A stretch of DNA of 45,638 nucleotides, from positions 1 through 45,638 of the forward strand of contig JAGANG010000053.1 in NCBI GenBank assembly GCA_017624275.1. The letters are read 5' to 3'. This document shows positions 8,785-17,056 of this stretch, piece by piece; the first letter of the stretch is position 1; the number at the start of each line of letters is the position of its first letter. The position numbers and the translations under genes are program-made. The notes beneath the pieces were generated by a model. The model saw nothing but the letters and a program-made list of their open reading frames with translations, was not told where the DNA came from and did no database searches. The DNA comes from Spirochaetales bacterium (GTDB lineage: Bacteria > Spirochaetota > GWE2-31-10).

Positions 8785-8832
8785 CAAAAAAACACCTCAA
8801 AAATCAAACTGCCAGTCTGACTTTAGAGGTGT
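8785..8832 (-). terminator. Intrinsic terminator of the 8860-9246 lipoprotein gene
   Basis: A long hairpin with ACACCTC arms at 8792-8798 and 8826-8832. As minus-strand RNA the stem has 19 positions with only one mismatch because G-U pairs form, and a U run follows. The wobble pairs work only on the minus strand, which fixes its direction. Confidence 0.85.
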
Positions 8833-8859
8833 ATAAAACAATACCGTAATTAAAAAATC

Positions 8860-9246
8860 CTATTGAACTTTTTTGAAAGTTTCATAATTATTATCACCTA
8901 TTTCAAATTTTGCAGAATCAGCACTTAAATCTTTATATTTAATCTTTAATTCCTTATCCTTGTACTCATAAATAATTTCTTTTCCGTCAATAGATTTTAT
9001 TGTTCCTTCCATTTTAGATACATTTGTTTCGCCTTCAGATTCATATGTATAAGTACCAATAATTTTATCATCAGTTGTAATTTCATAAGTATACATTGAT
9101 TTGTCTTTTTTGCATTCCCACTTACCTATTAAACTGACATTTGCGTTATTAGCATCGCCATCTGTATTTGCAGTATCACAACCGCTTAACATCATCATTG
9201 CAGCAACGCTTACCATTACCAAAACACTTAAAATTCTTTTAGTCAT
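8860..9246 (-). CDS. Small lipoprotein of unknown function
   Basis: 128 residues with a lipoprotein signal peptide: a basic start (MTKR), a hydrophobic core and the lipobox LSGC (Cys23). The mature part begins with an acidic Asn/Asp linker, then about 90 residues of predicted beta strands (SLIGKWECKKD, TYEITTDDKIIGTYTYES, EIIYEYKDKELKIKYK). This resembles small lipocalin-like or beta-sandwich lipoproteins that start with 'GKWE'; no specific family is claimed. AAGGAGG lies 7 bases before the ATG. A run of 15 A occurs about 40 bases upstream. The gene has its own terminator and is probably monocistronic. Confidence 0.8.
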   Translation of the reverse strand: MTKRILSVLVMVSVAAMMMLSGCDTANTDGDANNANVSLIGKWECKKDKSMYTYEITTDDKIIGTYTYESEGETNVSKMEGTIKSIDGKEIIYEYKDKELKIKYKDLSADSAKFEIGDNNYETFKKVQ

Positions 9247-9285
9247 AAAATGACCTCCTTGCCTATAATAAATTAAGAAAGTTGT

Positions 9286-9300
9286 AAAAAAAAAAAAAAA
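9286..9300. repeat. Homopolymeric A(15)/T(15) tract upstream of the lipoprotein gene
   Basis: Fifteen consecutive A on the plus strand, which is T(15) on the coding strand of the 8860-9246 gene, 40-54 bases upstream of its ATG in the promoter region. Tracts of this length are prone to slippage. Confidence 0.9.
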
Positions 9301-9372
9301 CTATCAACAAAAACTTGATTTAAAACAATGTTTTTTGTCTATTTACAAAAGTCATTTTTCAACTTATTTATA

Positions 9373-9490
9373 GAGGACTGTCCAAAAAATATTGTTATGC
9401 TGATTTTTTTCAGTATCTACAAGTCAAAGTCAGAGATTCCGAATTCAATTCGGAATAACATTCAAACTTTTACTTTGGACAGTTCCTTTT
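9373..9490 (+). repeat. Intergenic palindromic element, copy A
   Basis: Outer arms GGACTGTCCAAA (9375-9386) and TTTGGACAGTTCC (9474-9486) are inverted repeats with one bulged base, and a T run follows. The interior holds two weaker hairpins: ATGCTGA...TTCAG and TTCCGAATT...TTCGGAAT. The same layout occurs at 18754-18884 (inverted) and 26143-26270. With the terminator 9521-9552 it accounts for the 326-base gap between the lipoprotein and amylase genes; the rest is AT-rich with nothing recognisable. Confidence 0.8.
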
Positions 9491-9520
9491 TTCTGTAAGG
9501 ATAAATTGTTACATTGCCAT

Positions 9521-9552
9521 AAAAAAAGCCGACCGGTTAAAACCAGTCGGCT
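9521..9552 (-). terminator. Intrinsic terminator of the amylase operon
   Basis: AGCCGACCGGT (9527-9537) pairs with ACCAGTCGGCT (9542-9552); as minus-strand RNA the one variant position is a U-G pair, and a run of U follows. It is a GC-rich, strong terminator 20 bases after the amylase stop. Confidence 0.9.
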
Positions 9553-9572
9553 AAAATATCTAACTTTAAAAG

Positions 9573-12500
9573 TTATTTCAAGAAACTGCTCTTTCCGGCA
9601 ATCTTTTTATCTGCACCGTAATCTTTAGCTGTTTGATTTTGTAATACATAGATTCTTGCATTACCTTTTCCTGAACAGCTTGCAGAAAGAGTTCCGCCTT
9701 CGCTTACAGTCTTACTGTCTCCTGTTACAAGGTCAACATAAGTTCCGCCCGGAATTCCTTTAAAGTCTGCACCACCTGAAATTGTTACAAGTACAAAACT
9801 ATCTACATCATCTTTTGTAAAACGACGTTTGAATGACATTCCACCTGTACAACCTTCAGTTGAATATTGACCTTTTTGTAAAGCAGGAACAGCACGTCTA
9901 ATTTTATTCAAATCAGCAAGATGTTTTGGAAGAGGTTTTTCCAAAGTAGTTTTTACAGCACCAGAAGCATTTGAATATTCTCCAAAGTCAGTTGCTGTTA
10001 CATAACCTTCGATGTGGTCACCATAATATGCACGGCCTGTAGAAGCAAGCGGAGCTGCAGGACCTTTATCACAAGGTTGTCCGCCTTGGAATTCTATTTC
10101 ACTTCCGTAATATAGACACGGAATACCACGGAATGTCCACATATAAGTCATATTTTCAGCCCAAGCATCTGTTCCGCCGCCGTAACGATTATCCATATTC
10201 GGACCGTAGTCATGACTGTCTACATAAACAACATTCCATGTAGGGTCATTATAGTAATGGTCATACTGTCTTACATTATAAGCCTGACCTGCATTATCAA
10301 AGTTCCAATGCATTGGGAAGTCAATTACATGCATTCCTGATGCTTTTGAATAATCAGGTTCATGATAATTATTACCTTTCAACGCATGGTTATCAGATGT
10401 AGGCTGATTATTAGGTCCCTGATTTTTTTCATACTCATAAGCCTCATGAGCAGCCTTCTCATCGTCATCACTGTATGTAGTTCGTTCTTTCCAAGTATAG
10501 AACGGAGTAGAAAGCGGTGCAACACCATGATTCCAAACTTCGTTTACACGAGTACAAACTTCACCGAACATATAGAAGTTTTCACCGCCGGCTTCTTTAA
10601 ATGCAGGGATAAATCTTCTGTTAAATGTATTACGGCTGATATGTTTTACTGTATCAATACGGAATCCATCTACACCCATTTCGATATATCTTGTATATGC
10701 GTCAATCAAGTATTTTTGAACTTCAGCATTTTCTGTATTCAAGTCAATACAGTCTTCATGGATTGTACCTGTCTGACAAGTTTCATCTTCCCAGTTTTTA
10801 AGCCAGCCTGTATGGAAATATTTTGGATTAAAAAGTGTAAGCTTCGGCCATTGGAAATAATAAAAATCATATTGATTATTCTTAGTTCCCCATAATGAAA
10901 TCGGATCATCAGCAGTATCCCAAGTTATTGTAGGAGCATTTTCTTGCCACAAGTCTCCGTTATAATAAGTTCTTCCGCTGTTTGGTTCAGGAGTAAGACC
11001 GTCATAAACAAAATTAGGATTATAATCATCATAATATTCAGCACCGATACCTTTTCCTCGTTCCCAAGTAATACTTTTACTTCCGTAATATTTTACGCTG
11101 AACAAATCTTCAAGCCCATAACGACAAGAGTGATTTAATACGATATCCTGAATGATTTTAATTCCTTTTTCGTGAGCTTTATCAATCAAATCTTGATAAG
11201 TTGCCCCTGCAGACTCCAAACGAGGGTCAATTTTATTCATATTCCACGCATGATATCCGTGGAAGTCATAATCACTTCTGTTTAATACAGGAGGAGTAAT
11301 CCAAATCGCACTGAATCCCATTGCTTTGATATAATCAAGTTTTTCGATTAAACCTTTGAAATCCCCACGCCATGGATAATCTCCGCTGGCTTTATTTCCT
11401 GTAGTACCGGAATCGTCCGGACGACACCAACGGTTATTATTTGAATCCCCGTCATAGAAACGAGCAGTCATAAGGAAGTAAATTGATTCTTCACGGAAGT
11501 CATTAGACTTTTTCGGTTCCGTAACATTTACGGTAATAGTAGCAGGTTCCGAATCTTTTCCCTCATTATCAGTAACTACCAACGTTATAGTAAATGACAT
11601 CGGAGAGTTCGGAGCTGTTATTGTAATTTCTTCACCTGTAGTACTTCCTGTATAAGACAAACCGCTGACAGTCCATTTATAATCAACAACCTTTCCGTTT
11701 TTATCTTTAGAATTACTTGCGGAATATGTTTTCACGGCACCGAAAGGAATACTGATTGAACCGGAAATAGAAGCAATCGGAGCTGGATTTTCATTATTCG
11801 GCGTAATTTGCAATTCTTCTGAATTAGAAGCAAGACCGGCTGTATCATAAACAGTCGCTGTTATTGTATGAGTTCCATTCTTAAGATTTTCTGTATCAAG
11901 AATAAAATCTACAGTCGCAGATTTTCCGCTCATAGTAGCAGTTCCGAGAGTATTACCGTCAGCTTTGAATTCTGCTTTTGACAAACCGATATTATCTGTA
12001 GCCGAAACAGTTAAAGTTACATTACCGCTGACAGTTCCTGTTTTATCACTGATAAATTCTGTAAGAACCGGAGCTTCATTGTCTTCCGGATTGTATTCAG
12101 TCCATTTACTATCTTTGTACCACCATTCACCGACTTCACGAGAAAGGTCTCCTGTTTGACCATCCCAGCCATTTGCTTTTTTAGTAAAAATAATATTTGA
12201 CTTAACTACATTTAAAGTAATTGTATACCAAGAACTTGATCCCTCTTGAGTCAATGTTTTATGAACCTTTTCTAAAGAAGGATCGCCACTTCCCCATACG
12301 TAAGCATTCACATATCCGTCAACATGAAGAATAATCTTATCTGTAATAGGAGCTTTATAATGTAAATCCAAAGAATAAGTTTTACTTGTACCGTCTGCAG
12401 CAAAGACTTCAATTTTTACATTTTTATCATTTGATATCTCTTTACTGCTGGAAACTTGAATAGATGTTGCTTTTGTAGCGGTCATATCTTCTTGATTAAC

Positions 12501-14114
12501 AAGAATTTTTGTTACATCACCGCTTACTTCGAATGTCAACTGTGCTGTAATGTCTTTTACATCAACATTCATATTCTTGCTTACACCAACATCCTCTCCG
12601 TCAACTTTCAAACCAGAAAGCTCTACATCGCTGTCTTTTACAAGTTTTAATGTATAGTTCCTTGTTGTAACTCTGTCAGCCGCAACAATTGAAATAACAA
12701 CTTCAGACGGCACGTTTACAGTAGTTCCCGTACATTCTACGTTGTTTATTTTCATTGATGTAATATTTTCAGATTGTGCCGTAGCAACAACTTTTACCCT
12801 GAGAGCTTTTGTTGCATATGTCATTATTTCTGTTACATTTACAACAGATACGCCGTCAACAAGAAGAGATTTTAAATTAGCATTATCATCTATTTCATCT
12901 TTTCTTGTAATCATGACAGTATAAGTTTTTGTTACACTTGTATCCTCTGCCGTTACCACAATCTCAACCTTATTTTCTCCTACCTTCAACAACACTTCTT
13001 TCTCATAAGAAGCAATAGCTTTTGGGTCTGATGTACCGGCAGATATTTTTACCATAGTTACAAAGTTATCTACTTCAGCTTTATACTCTGTAGTATCTTT
13101 ATCAAACATTTTATCTAAAGGCACATAACTGTCTGATTCAGATGTAATATTGATATTTGCAAGTGTAGCATCATCAGACGGATCTATAGAAGCTCTTTGA
13201 ATTTTTAATGTATAATCTGTAGTTTTTGTAGGATCATCTTTAGATTTTAAAGATATTACAAATGTATTCATTCCTACATTAAGTGGAACAGTCGCCTCAT
13301 TCGAATAATTAATTTCAGGATTCAATTCACTCTTAATTGTCACATCAGCATTACCGCTTGCGGCTGTAATGGTAACAGAGTCGTCGGCGTATCCGAGATT
13401 AACAGAATATTCTCTTGTAGTCTTTTTAAAATCTATGCTTCCCTTAGAAAGAGTCAATGAATCAAGATAAACACCGTCTTTATCTGCAACATTATAGATT
13501 TTTTGTACAACTTCAGATTTACTTTTTCCGTTTACCGCAATTGCTTTTACAACATGATGTCCTGCAGAAAGAGTCAACGGACCGTCATCTTTATCGTATT
13601 CAATTCCGTTATTTGCATTTAATTCTACAGTAGAATCTACCAAATAGTAAATATTTGCACCTACTACAGATGAAGTAAATGAAATTTCGGTTGATGTATC
13701 AATATCAGTCGTTTCCGGTAAAATTTTCGGTTCCGGTAAAATCACGTTGTATTGCAATCCGATAGAATCAGAATTTTCATAGTTACTGTGATAAAGAATC
13801 GCTGTTATTGTACATGATTCTGTTAGTTTGATACCTTTGTTGGGGTCGTAAACTTCAGAGTCTCCGTTTATTTCCGGTGTAGTACCATCCGTTGTATAAA
13901 ACAAAACTGAGTCAATAGGAGAATATGAAAATTTTATTACTGTTCCATATTCTACATTTCTAGTTGTAATATCTGCCGTAGGAACGGCTAATTTCTTTTT
14001 GGCATAATCTACAACTTGAGTTGTAGTCACGTTAGTACATGAAAATACTAAAGCACAAGTTAATGCCAAAATTAATTTGTAGATAAAATGATTTTTCTTA
14101 TTATCTTTGAACAT
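9573..14114 (-). CDS. Multidomain surface lipoprotein alpha-amylase (GH13)
   Basis: 1513 residues, about three times the size of a bare GH13 enzyme. A signal peptide ends in the lipobox VFSC, so it is probably lipid-anchored. Approximate domains: two chitobiase-C-terminal-like beta domains (45-210, with FYTTDGTTPE), four cadherin-like beta-sandwich repeats (215-585, each with a 'xxYTxxI' edge), a starch-binding CBM26-like module (590-690, YVNAYVWGSG), a Big_7-like Ig domain (690-775), a PKD-like domain (780-870) and the catalytic barrel (875-1500). Catalytic residues are in GVDGFRIDTVKH (nucleophile near 1154), FGEVCTR (acid near 1185) and VDSHDYG (near 1300). It would hydrolyse alpha-1,4-glucans outside the cell. 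It is the last gene of a four-gene operon and is followed by a strong terminator. Exact product specificity is not determinable. Confidence 0.92.
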   Translation of the reverse strand: MFKDNKKNHFIYKLILALTCALVFSCTNVTTTQVVDYAKKKLAVPTADITTRNVEYGTVIKFSYSPIDSVLFYTTDGTTPEINGDSEVYDPNKGIKLTESCTITAILYHSNYENSDSIGLQYNVILPEPKILPETTDIDTSTEISFTSSVVGANIYYLVDSTVELNANNGIEYDKDDGPLTLSAGHHVVKAIAVNGKSKSEVVQKIYNVADKDGVYLDSLTLSKGSIDFKKTTREYSVNLGYADDSVTITAASGNADVTIKSELNPEINYSNEATVPLNVGMNTFVISLKSKDDPTKTTDYTLKIQRASIDPSDDATLANINITSESDSYVPLDKMFDKDTTEYKAEVDNFVTMVKISAGTSDPKAIASYEKEVLLKVGENKVEIVVTAEDTSVTKTYTVMITRKDEIDDNANLKSLLVDGVSVVNVTEIMTYATKALRVKVVATAQSENITSMKINNVECTGTTVNVPSEVVISIVAADRVTTRNYTLKLVKDSDVELSGLKVDGEDVGVSKNMNVDVKDITAQLTFEVSGDVTKILVNQEDMTATKATSIQVSSSKEISNDKNVKIEVFAADGTSKTYSLDLHYKAPITDKIILHVDGYVNAYVWGSGDPSLEKVHKTLTQEGSSSWYTITLNVVKSNIIFTKKANGWDGQTGDLSREVGEWWYKDSKWTEYNPEDNEAPVLTEFISDKTGTVSGNVTLTVSATDNIGLSKAEFKADGNTLGTATMSGKSATVDFILDTENLKNGTHTITATVYDTAGLASNSEELQITPNNENPAPIASISGSISIPFGAVKTYSASNSKDKNGKVVDYKWTVSGLSYTGSTTGEEITITAPNSPMSFTITLVVTDNEGKDSEPATITVNVTEPKKSNDFREESIYFLMTARFYDGDSNNNRWCRPDDSGTTGNKASGDYPWRGDFKGLIEKLDYIKAMGFSAIWITPPVLNRSDYDFHGYHAWNMNKIDPRLESAGATYQDLIDKAHEKGIKIIQDIVLNHSCRYGLEDLFSVKYYGSKSITWERGKGIGAEYYDDYNPNFVYDGLTPEPNSGRTYYNGDLWQENAPTITWDTADDPISLWGTKNNQYDFYYFQWPKLTLFNPKYFHTGWLKNWEDETCQTGTIHEDCIDLNTENAEVQKYLIDAYTRYIEMGVDGFRIDTVKHISRNTFNRRFIPAFKEAGGENFYMFGEVCTRVNEVWNHGVAPLSTPFYTWKERTTYSDDDEKAAHEAYEYEKNQGPNNQPTSDNHALKGNNYHEPDYSKASGMHVIDFPMHWNFDNAGQAYNVRQYDHYYNDPTWNVVYVDSHDYGPNMDNRYGGGTDAWAENMTYMWTFRGIPCLYYGSEIEFQGGQPCDKGPAAPLASTGRAYYGDHIEGYVTATDFGEYSNASGAVKTTLEKPLPKHLADLNKIRRAVPALQKGQYSTEGCTGGMSFKRRFTKDDVDSFVLVTISGGADFKGIPGGTYVDLVTGDSKTVSEGGTLSASCSGKGNARIYVLQNQTAKDYGADKKIAGKSSFLK

Positions 14115-14209
14115 TATTACTCCTTTACCTTAAATTTATTTTTTTTGGTAAAAAAAGCAATTATTATTCCAATAAGATGTTTCTTTCAGAAGATATCTTT
14201 TATAAGAAA

Positions 14210-14554
14210 TTATTCACAAGCGACTACATCACCGGTAACATCACAAGTAAGTTTTACTTCAGTAATTGTACTGTATCGCCCGGACGGACAATAAGAAATT
14301 GCCCGAACAACAGTCCCCTCAGGTAATGAAGTCAATTCTTCTGTATACAATGCCGACTCCGGATATTTAGGTTCGCTTCCGTCAAGTGTATAAAAAATCG
14401 ATCCGTTTTTTCCCGCATCCATTGTCACGTTATAATTACCGTCGTCTTGCAATTTTGCCGATATTGCCGGAGTTTTTACCGGTGGAAACAGACCTTCACA
14501 GGAAAAAAGACAAACCGCACATACAAAAATCATCACATTTAAAAACTTTTTCAT
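14210..14554 (-). CDS. Small lipoprotein with a single chitobiase-C-like (CHB_HEX) domain
   Basis: 114 residues. The signal peptide ends in the lipobox LFSC (Cys19). The mature part is essentially one beta domain with SIFYTLDGSEPKYPESALYT, the hallmark of the CHB_HEX_C-like fold, which is also found at the N-terminus of the amylase encoded next (FYTTDGTTPE) and inside the second amylase (VYYTKDGTEPT). It may be an accessory carbohydrate-binding or spacer lipoprotein for the amylase; that is inference. It starts 12 bases after the preceding gene and ends 95 bases before the amylase, with no terminator between, so it is probably cotranscribed. Confidence 0.75.
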   Translation of the reverse strand: MKKFLNVMIFVCAVCLFSCEGLFPPVKTPAISAKLQDDGNYNVTMDAGKNGSIFYTLDGSEPKYPESALYTEELTSLPEGTVVRAISYCPSGRYSTITEVKLTCDVTGDVVACE

Positions 14555-14566
14555 AATTTTTCCCCA

Positions 14567-15133
14567 TTAAAATCTATACTGCACACCGGTCGCCGATACT
14601 TCCCAATGCGGTTTTTCTTTCAATGTTTTTTCAAATTTATATTCATTTACTTTACGGACTATACTGTAAAACATAATCGGTAATGCAAACAATACAATAA
14701 AAGTTCCCACACAAAATAATGTCGCACCCACACAGCAATACACCATCATCGAAGGATAAGAAGAGATTCCCACCGAGCCGTCACTGTAAACATTTTTTAT
14801 TTCGAAAGCCACATCGGTAAACATTTCTTCCGGGAAGTTTTCATTGGGTATAAATCCCATCACAATAGAAGCGACAAGAATACTCAATCCTACAGAGGAC
14901 GCTGAAATTGAACCGCACAGCAAACCGGTAGTAATTTTCTTTTTCTTGCTAAATGCTTCCATATCAAAATCATTTACTGTTTCGTTATTCGTTTCTGTCG
15001 CAACTTTTGAAATATCTTCACTTTCTATTGAAAAAGACGGAACATCATCTGTTCGTTCTTCAACCGTAATTTCATTTGCAAACATTGGTAATGCTATTAA
15101 TAAAGGTAATAATACAAATAATATTTTTTTCAT
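14567..15133 (-). CDS. Exported two-TM membrane protein, unknown function
   Basis: 188 residues from the ATG at 15133, which has GAGGCGG about 5 bases upstream and begins a clear signal sequence (MKKILFVLLPLLIALPMFAN); the longer frame to 15223 overlaps the previous gene and has no ribosome-binding site. After an acidic stretch (about 22-65) come a basic SKKKK segment and two hydrophobic segments, LLCGSISASSVGLSILVASI and MVYCCVGATLFCVGTFIVLF, separated by about 35 polar residues. The C-terminus ends in QYRF. I do not recognise the family. It is the second gene of the amylase operon, 17 bases after the barrel-like gene. Confidence 0.7.
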   Translation of the reverse strand: MKKILFVLLPLLIALPMFANEITVEERTDDVPSFSIESEDISKVATETNNETVNDFDMEAFSKKKKITTGLLCGSISASSVGLSILVASIVMGFIPNENFPEEMFTDVAFEIKNVYSDGSVGISSYPSMMVYCCVGATLFCVGTFIVLFALPIMFYSIVRKVNEYKFEKTLKEKPHWEVSATGVQYRF

Positions 15134-15150
15134 AAATCCGCCTCGTACTG

Positions 15151-15951
15151 TTAATTTTGAGTTTTTTTGCCTGTCGGGAAGAAATAAGTAAAACCTATTT
15201 CCATTGATGCAGCCGAAAAGCACACATGATATGTTGTACTGAGATTTTTATAAATCGGCGGAATAAAATCAACGCTGTCTTTCATCTGTTCGTCGTTATA
15301 AAAGAAATTCTCTGCCGCATTGTAAACCACCGGATTGAAAGGAAACAACTTTTTAAAATTTAAAAAGAACGCCCAATTTTTATAATTTGCATAAGCTCCG
15401 ATAAAAATATCCGGCGAAAAAGTAAGTGAAATTGTCGGATAATCTTTTTTTCTGTAAGGGCTGTAATAATTGGAAAATTCCGGGCCTATACAAAAACTGA
15501 GTCCAAACTGTAAGCCAAAATATTTAATTATTTGCTGACGATACAAAACATCAGCTTTCACTCCTACAAAACAGCCTTCAAACTTATAATTGTATGTACC
15601 GCCTGTAGCAATACTGAAAAAATGAGAAAGATTAAACTTATGACCGATAAATCTAAAACCGGGAGCGATATAAAGCCCTTTTATGATATGAATCGGTAAT
15701 GTAGAATCCGCCACAACGGCAAAACCGCGTCTGTAATATCCGTAACCGATTCCCGTAGATATTCCTAATGACAACTTTTTCCATTGTTCGCCGTCATAGT
15801 AACCAAAGCCTGTATCTTTTTTATCATTGACAGTTTGGACGACCGTCTTTTTTTCTGCTTGCATTTGGTTTGCCCAAGTATTTGTCATGGGAACAAAAAG
15901 CGTTGCAAGTAATAAACAAATCAAAAAATTATGCTTTTTTAATATCATCAA
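15151..15951 (-). CDS. Putative outer-membrane beta-barrel protein, first gene of amylase operon
   Basis: 266 residues with a signal peptide (MMILKKHNFLICLLLATLF, cleavage near TWANQ). After a short charged linker, the rest alternates amphipathic beta strands rich in Gly, Tyr and Phe (GISTGIGYGYYRRGFAVVAD, GLYIAPGFRFIGHKF, FVGVKADVLYR, YFGLQFGLSFCIGPEF) and ends with an aromatic strand MEIGFTYFFPTGK, typical of a small outer-membrane barrel. No named family is recognised. AGTAGG precedes the start. Its position directly behind a strong promoter and ahead of the amylase suggests a role in starch handling or surface display of the operon's lipoproteins; this is inference. Confidence 0.65.
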   Translation of the reverse strand: MMILKKHNFLICLLLATLFVPMTNTWANQMQAEKKTVVQTVNDKKDTGFGYYDGEQWKKLSLGISTGIGYGYYRRGFAVVADSTLPIHIIKGLYIAPGFRFIGHKFNLSHFFSIATGGTYNYKFEGCFVGVKADVLYRQQIIKYFGLQFGLSFCIGPEFSNYYSPYRKKDYPTISLTFSPDIFIGAYANYKNWAFFLNFKKLFPFNPVVYNAAENFFYNDEQMKDSVDFIPPIYKNLSTTYHVCFSAASMEIGFTYFFPTGKKTQN

Positions 15952-15977
15952 AACCTACTAATTATTATTTTTTGCCT

Positions 15978-16006
15978 CTTATATAGAAATTAGATAAGAT
16001 TGTCAA
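15978..16006 (-). promoter_or_regulatory. Near-consensus sigma-70 promoter of the amylase operon
   Basis: On the minus strand, TTGACA (16006-16001), a 17-base spacer, then TATAAG (15983-15978). It overlaps the stop end of the upstream gene (stop at 15990), so the amylase operon can be transcribed independently even though the genes run in the same direction. Confidence 0.75.
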
Positions 16007-16313
16007 TTTTCAATATTTTGAACACCGAATAAGCCGGTTCTTCATAAGGATGAACTTTTTTTAATGCCGCTACAGCATTACGAATAAATTTTTCCTCACA
16101 AATCATTTCCACTTTTATTTCCGGTACTTTTTCCAGTTCGCCCGGTTTACCGATAAAGGGATTACTTGCATTCATCGGTAAAAATTGTCCCATTCCCAAA
16201 GTCTGCCAACAACATTGACTGTAATTCCCGAGACTTCCTGCTCCCGCTGCAAAAACAGCTTTTTTAACTTCTTCACAATAATTTTCCGGTACATAAAATT
16301 CTAATTTATACAT
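15990..16313 (-). CDS. NIF3-insert / YqfO-like domain protein
   Basis: 107 residues from the ATG at 16313 (AAGGGAA about 6 bases upstream); the longer frame starts at a TTG inside the previous gene. It has the signatures of the small CutA-like domain that is inserted in bacterial NIF3/YqfO proteins and also occurs alone: AGAGSLGNYSQCCW (about 24-37), GMGQFLP, NPFIGKPG and HPYEEPAYSVFKI near the end. The NIF3 metal-binding halves are missing, so it is the stand-alone form rather than a complete NIF3. Function is not established for these proteins. It lies 11 bases after the flavoprotein gene, probably in the same transcript. Confidence 0.8.
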   Translation of the reverse strand: MYKLEFYVPENYCEEVKKAVFAAGAGSLGNYSQCCWQTLGMGQFLPMNASNPFIGKPGELEKVPEIKVEMICEEKFIRNAVAALKKVHPYEEPAYSVFKILKIDNLI

Positions 16314-16324
16314 TTTAGATTCCC

Positions 16325-17026
16325 TTATTTTTTCCAAGGTCTGTTACTGTCGAACCAGCCGTTTGACTGCCAATATTCTTTTTCTTCCGGTGATGAACCC
16401 ATGCCGTTTTTTTGCATCATACGCATTATGTTAAACATAAACTTTGTTTTGATACCGACACGAACTTTTTTATTTTTTGATAATTCGGCGGCAAGTTTTG
16501 TTACGGACTTTTCGATTTTATTTTTTTTATCCGGCTTTACGCTTTCCCAATTCATCGCCTGTACTGCAAATCCCAGTCGACTTATTTTGGGGATTCCCCA
16601 ATAAAACAAAGTATTAGCAATTTCTTTTGTAACTTTTCCGGCTCCCATTCCTGCCGCCGTAGAAATCACGACAGCTTTTTTATTAAACATTCCGGCATCC
16701 GGACGATGAACCATCCAATAATTAAAAGTCAAATCCATGAATGTTTTCATACCGGCAGACGGAAGCATGCAATATGTGGGAGAAGTAAAAATCAACAAGT
16801 CAGAATCAAGAATTGCGTCCATAATATTTTGCTTTTGCTGAAAATATGGGCAAGATGCCGGATTTTTAATACATTGATAACAACCGAGACAAAAAATCCC
16901 ACCTAAATCTTTCGGTAAAAAAAACTCTTTTATATCATTGTCGCCTGCTATTTTATCCGCAAGAAACCGCCCGATATTATAAGAGCTTCCCTTACGATTT
17001 TGTCCGTGAACGAGTGCAATTTTCAT
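16325..17026 (-). CDS. Iron-sulfur-flavoprotein-like NADPH-dependent FMN reductase family protein
   Basis: 233 residues with a flavodoxin-like fold: N-terminal VHGQNRKGSSYNIGRFLA binds the FMN phosphate, and FTSPTYCMLPSAGMKTFMD is the second flavin loop. Between them Cys46, Cys49, Cys52 and Cys59 form a compact CX2CX2CX6C cluster like that binding the 4Fe-4S centre of iron-sulfur flavoproteins. It would move electrons to an unknown acceptor in the cytosol. The C-terminal third (EKEYWQSNGWFDSNRPW) is typical of a NAD(P)H-oxidoreductase subgroup found in anaerobes. AAGGAAG precedes the ATG. It sits 30 bases after the aldo/keto reductase gene and 11 bases before the NIF3-insert gene. Confidence 0.8.
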   Translation of the reverse strand: MKIALVHGQNRKGSSYNIGRFLADKIAGDNDIKEFFLPKDLGGIFCLGCYQCIKNPASCPYFQQKQNIMDAILDSDLLIFTSPTYCMLPSAGMKTFMDLTFNYWMVHRPDAGMFNKKAVVISTAAGMGAGKVTKEIANTLFYWGIPKISRLGFAVQAMNWESVKPDKKNKIEKSVTKLAAELSKNKKVRVGIKTKFMFNIMRMMQKNGMGSSPEEKEYWQSNGWFDSNRPWKK

Positions 17027-17056
17027 AGTTTCTTCCTTATAATTTGTATTACAGAT

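Noticed and set aside
10362..10895. Plus-strand open frame of 177 codons
   Set aside because: Antisense to the catalytic barrel of the first amylase, where conserved GH13 motifs fix the true strand.
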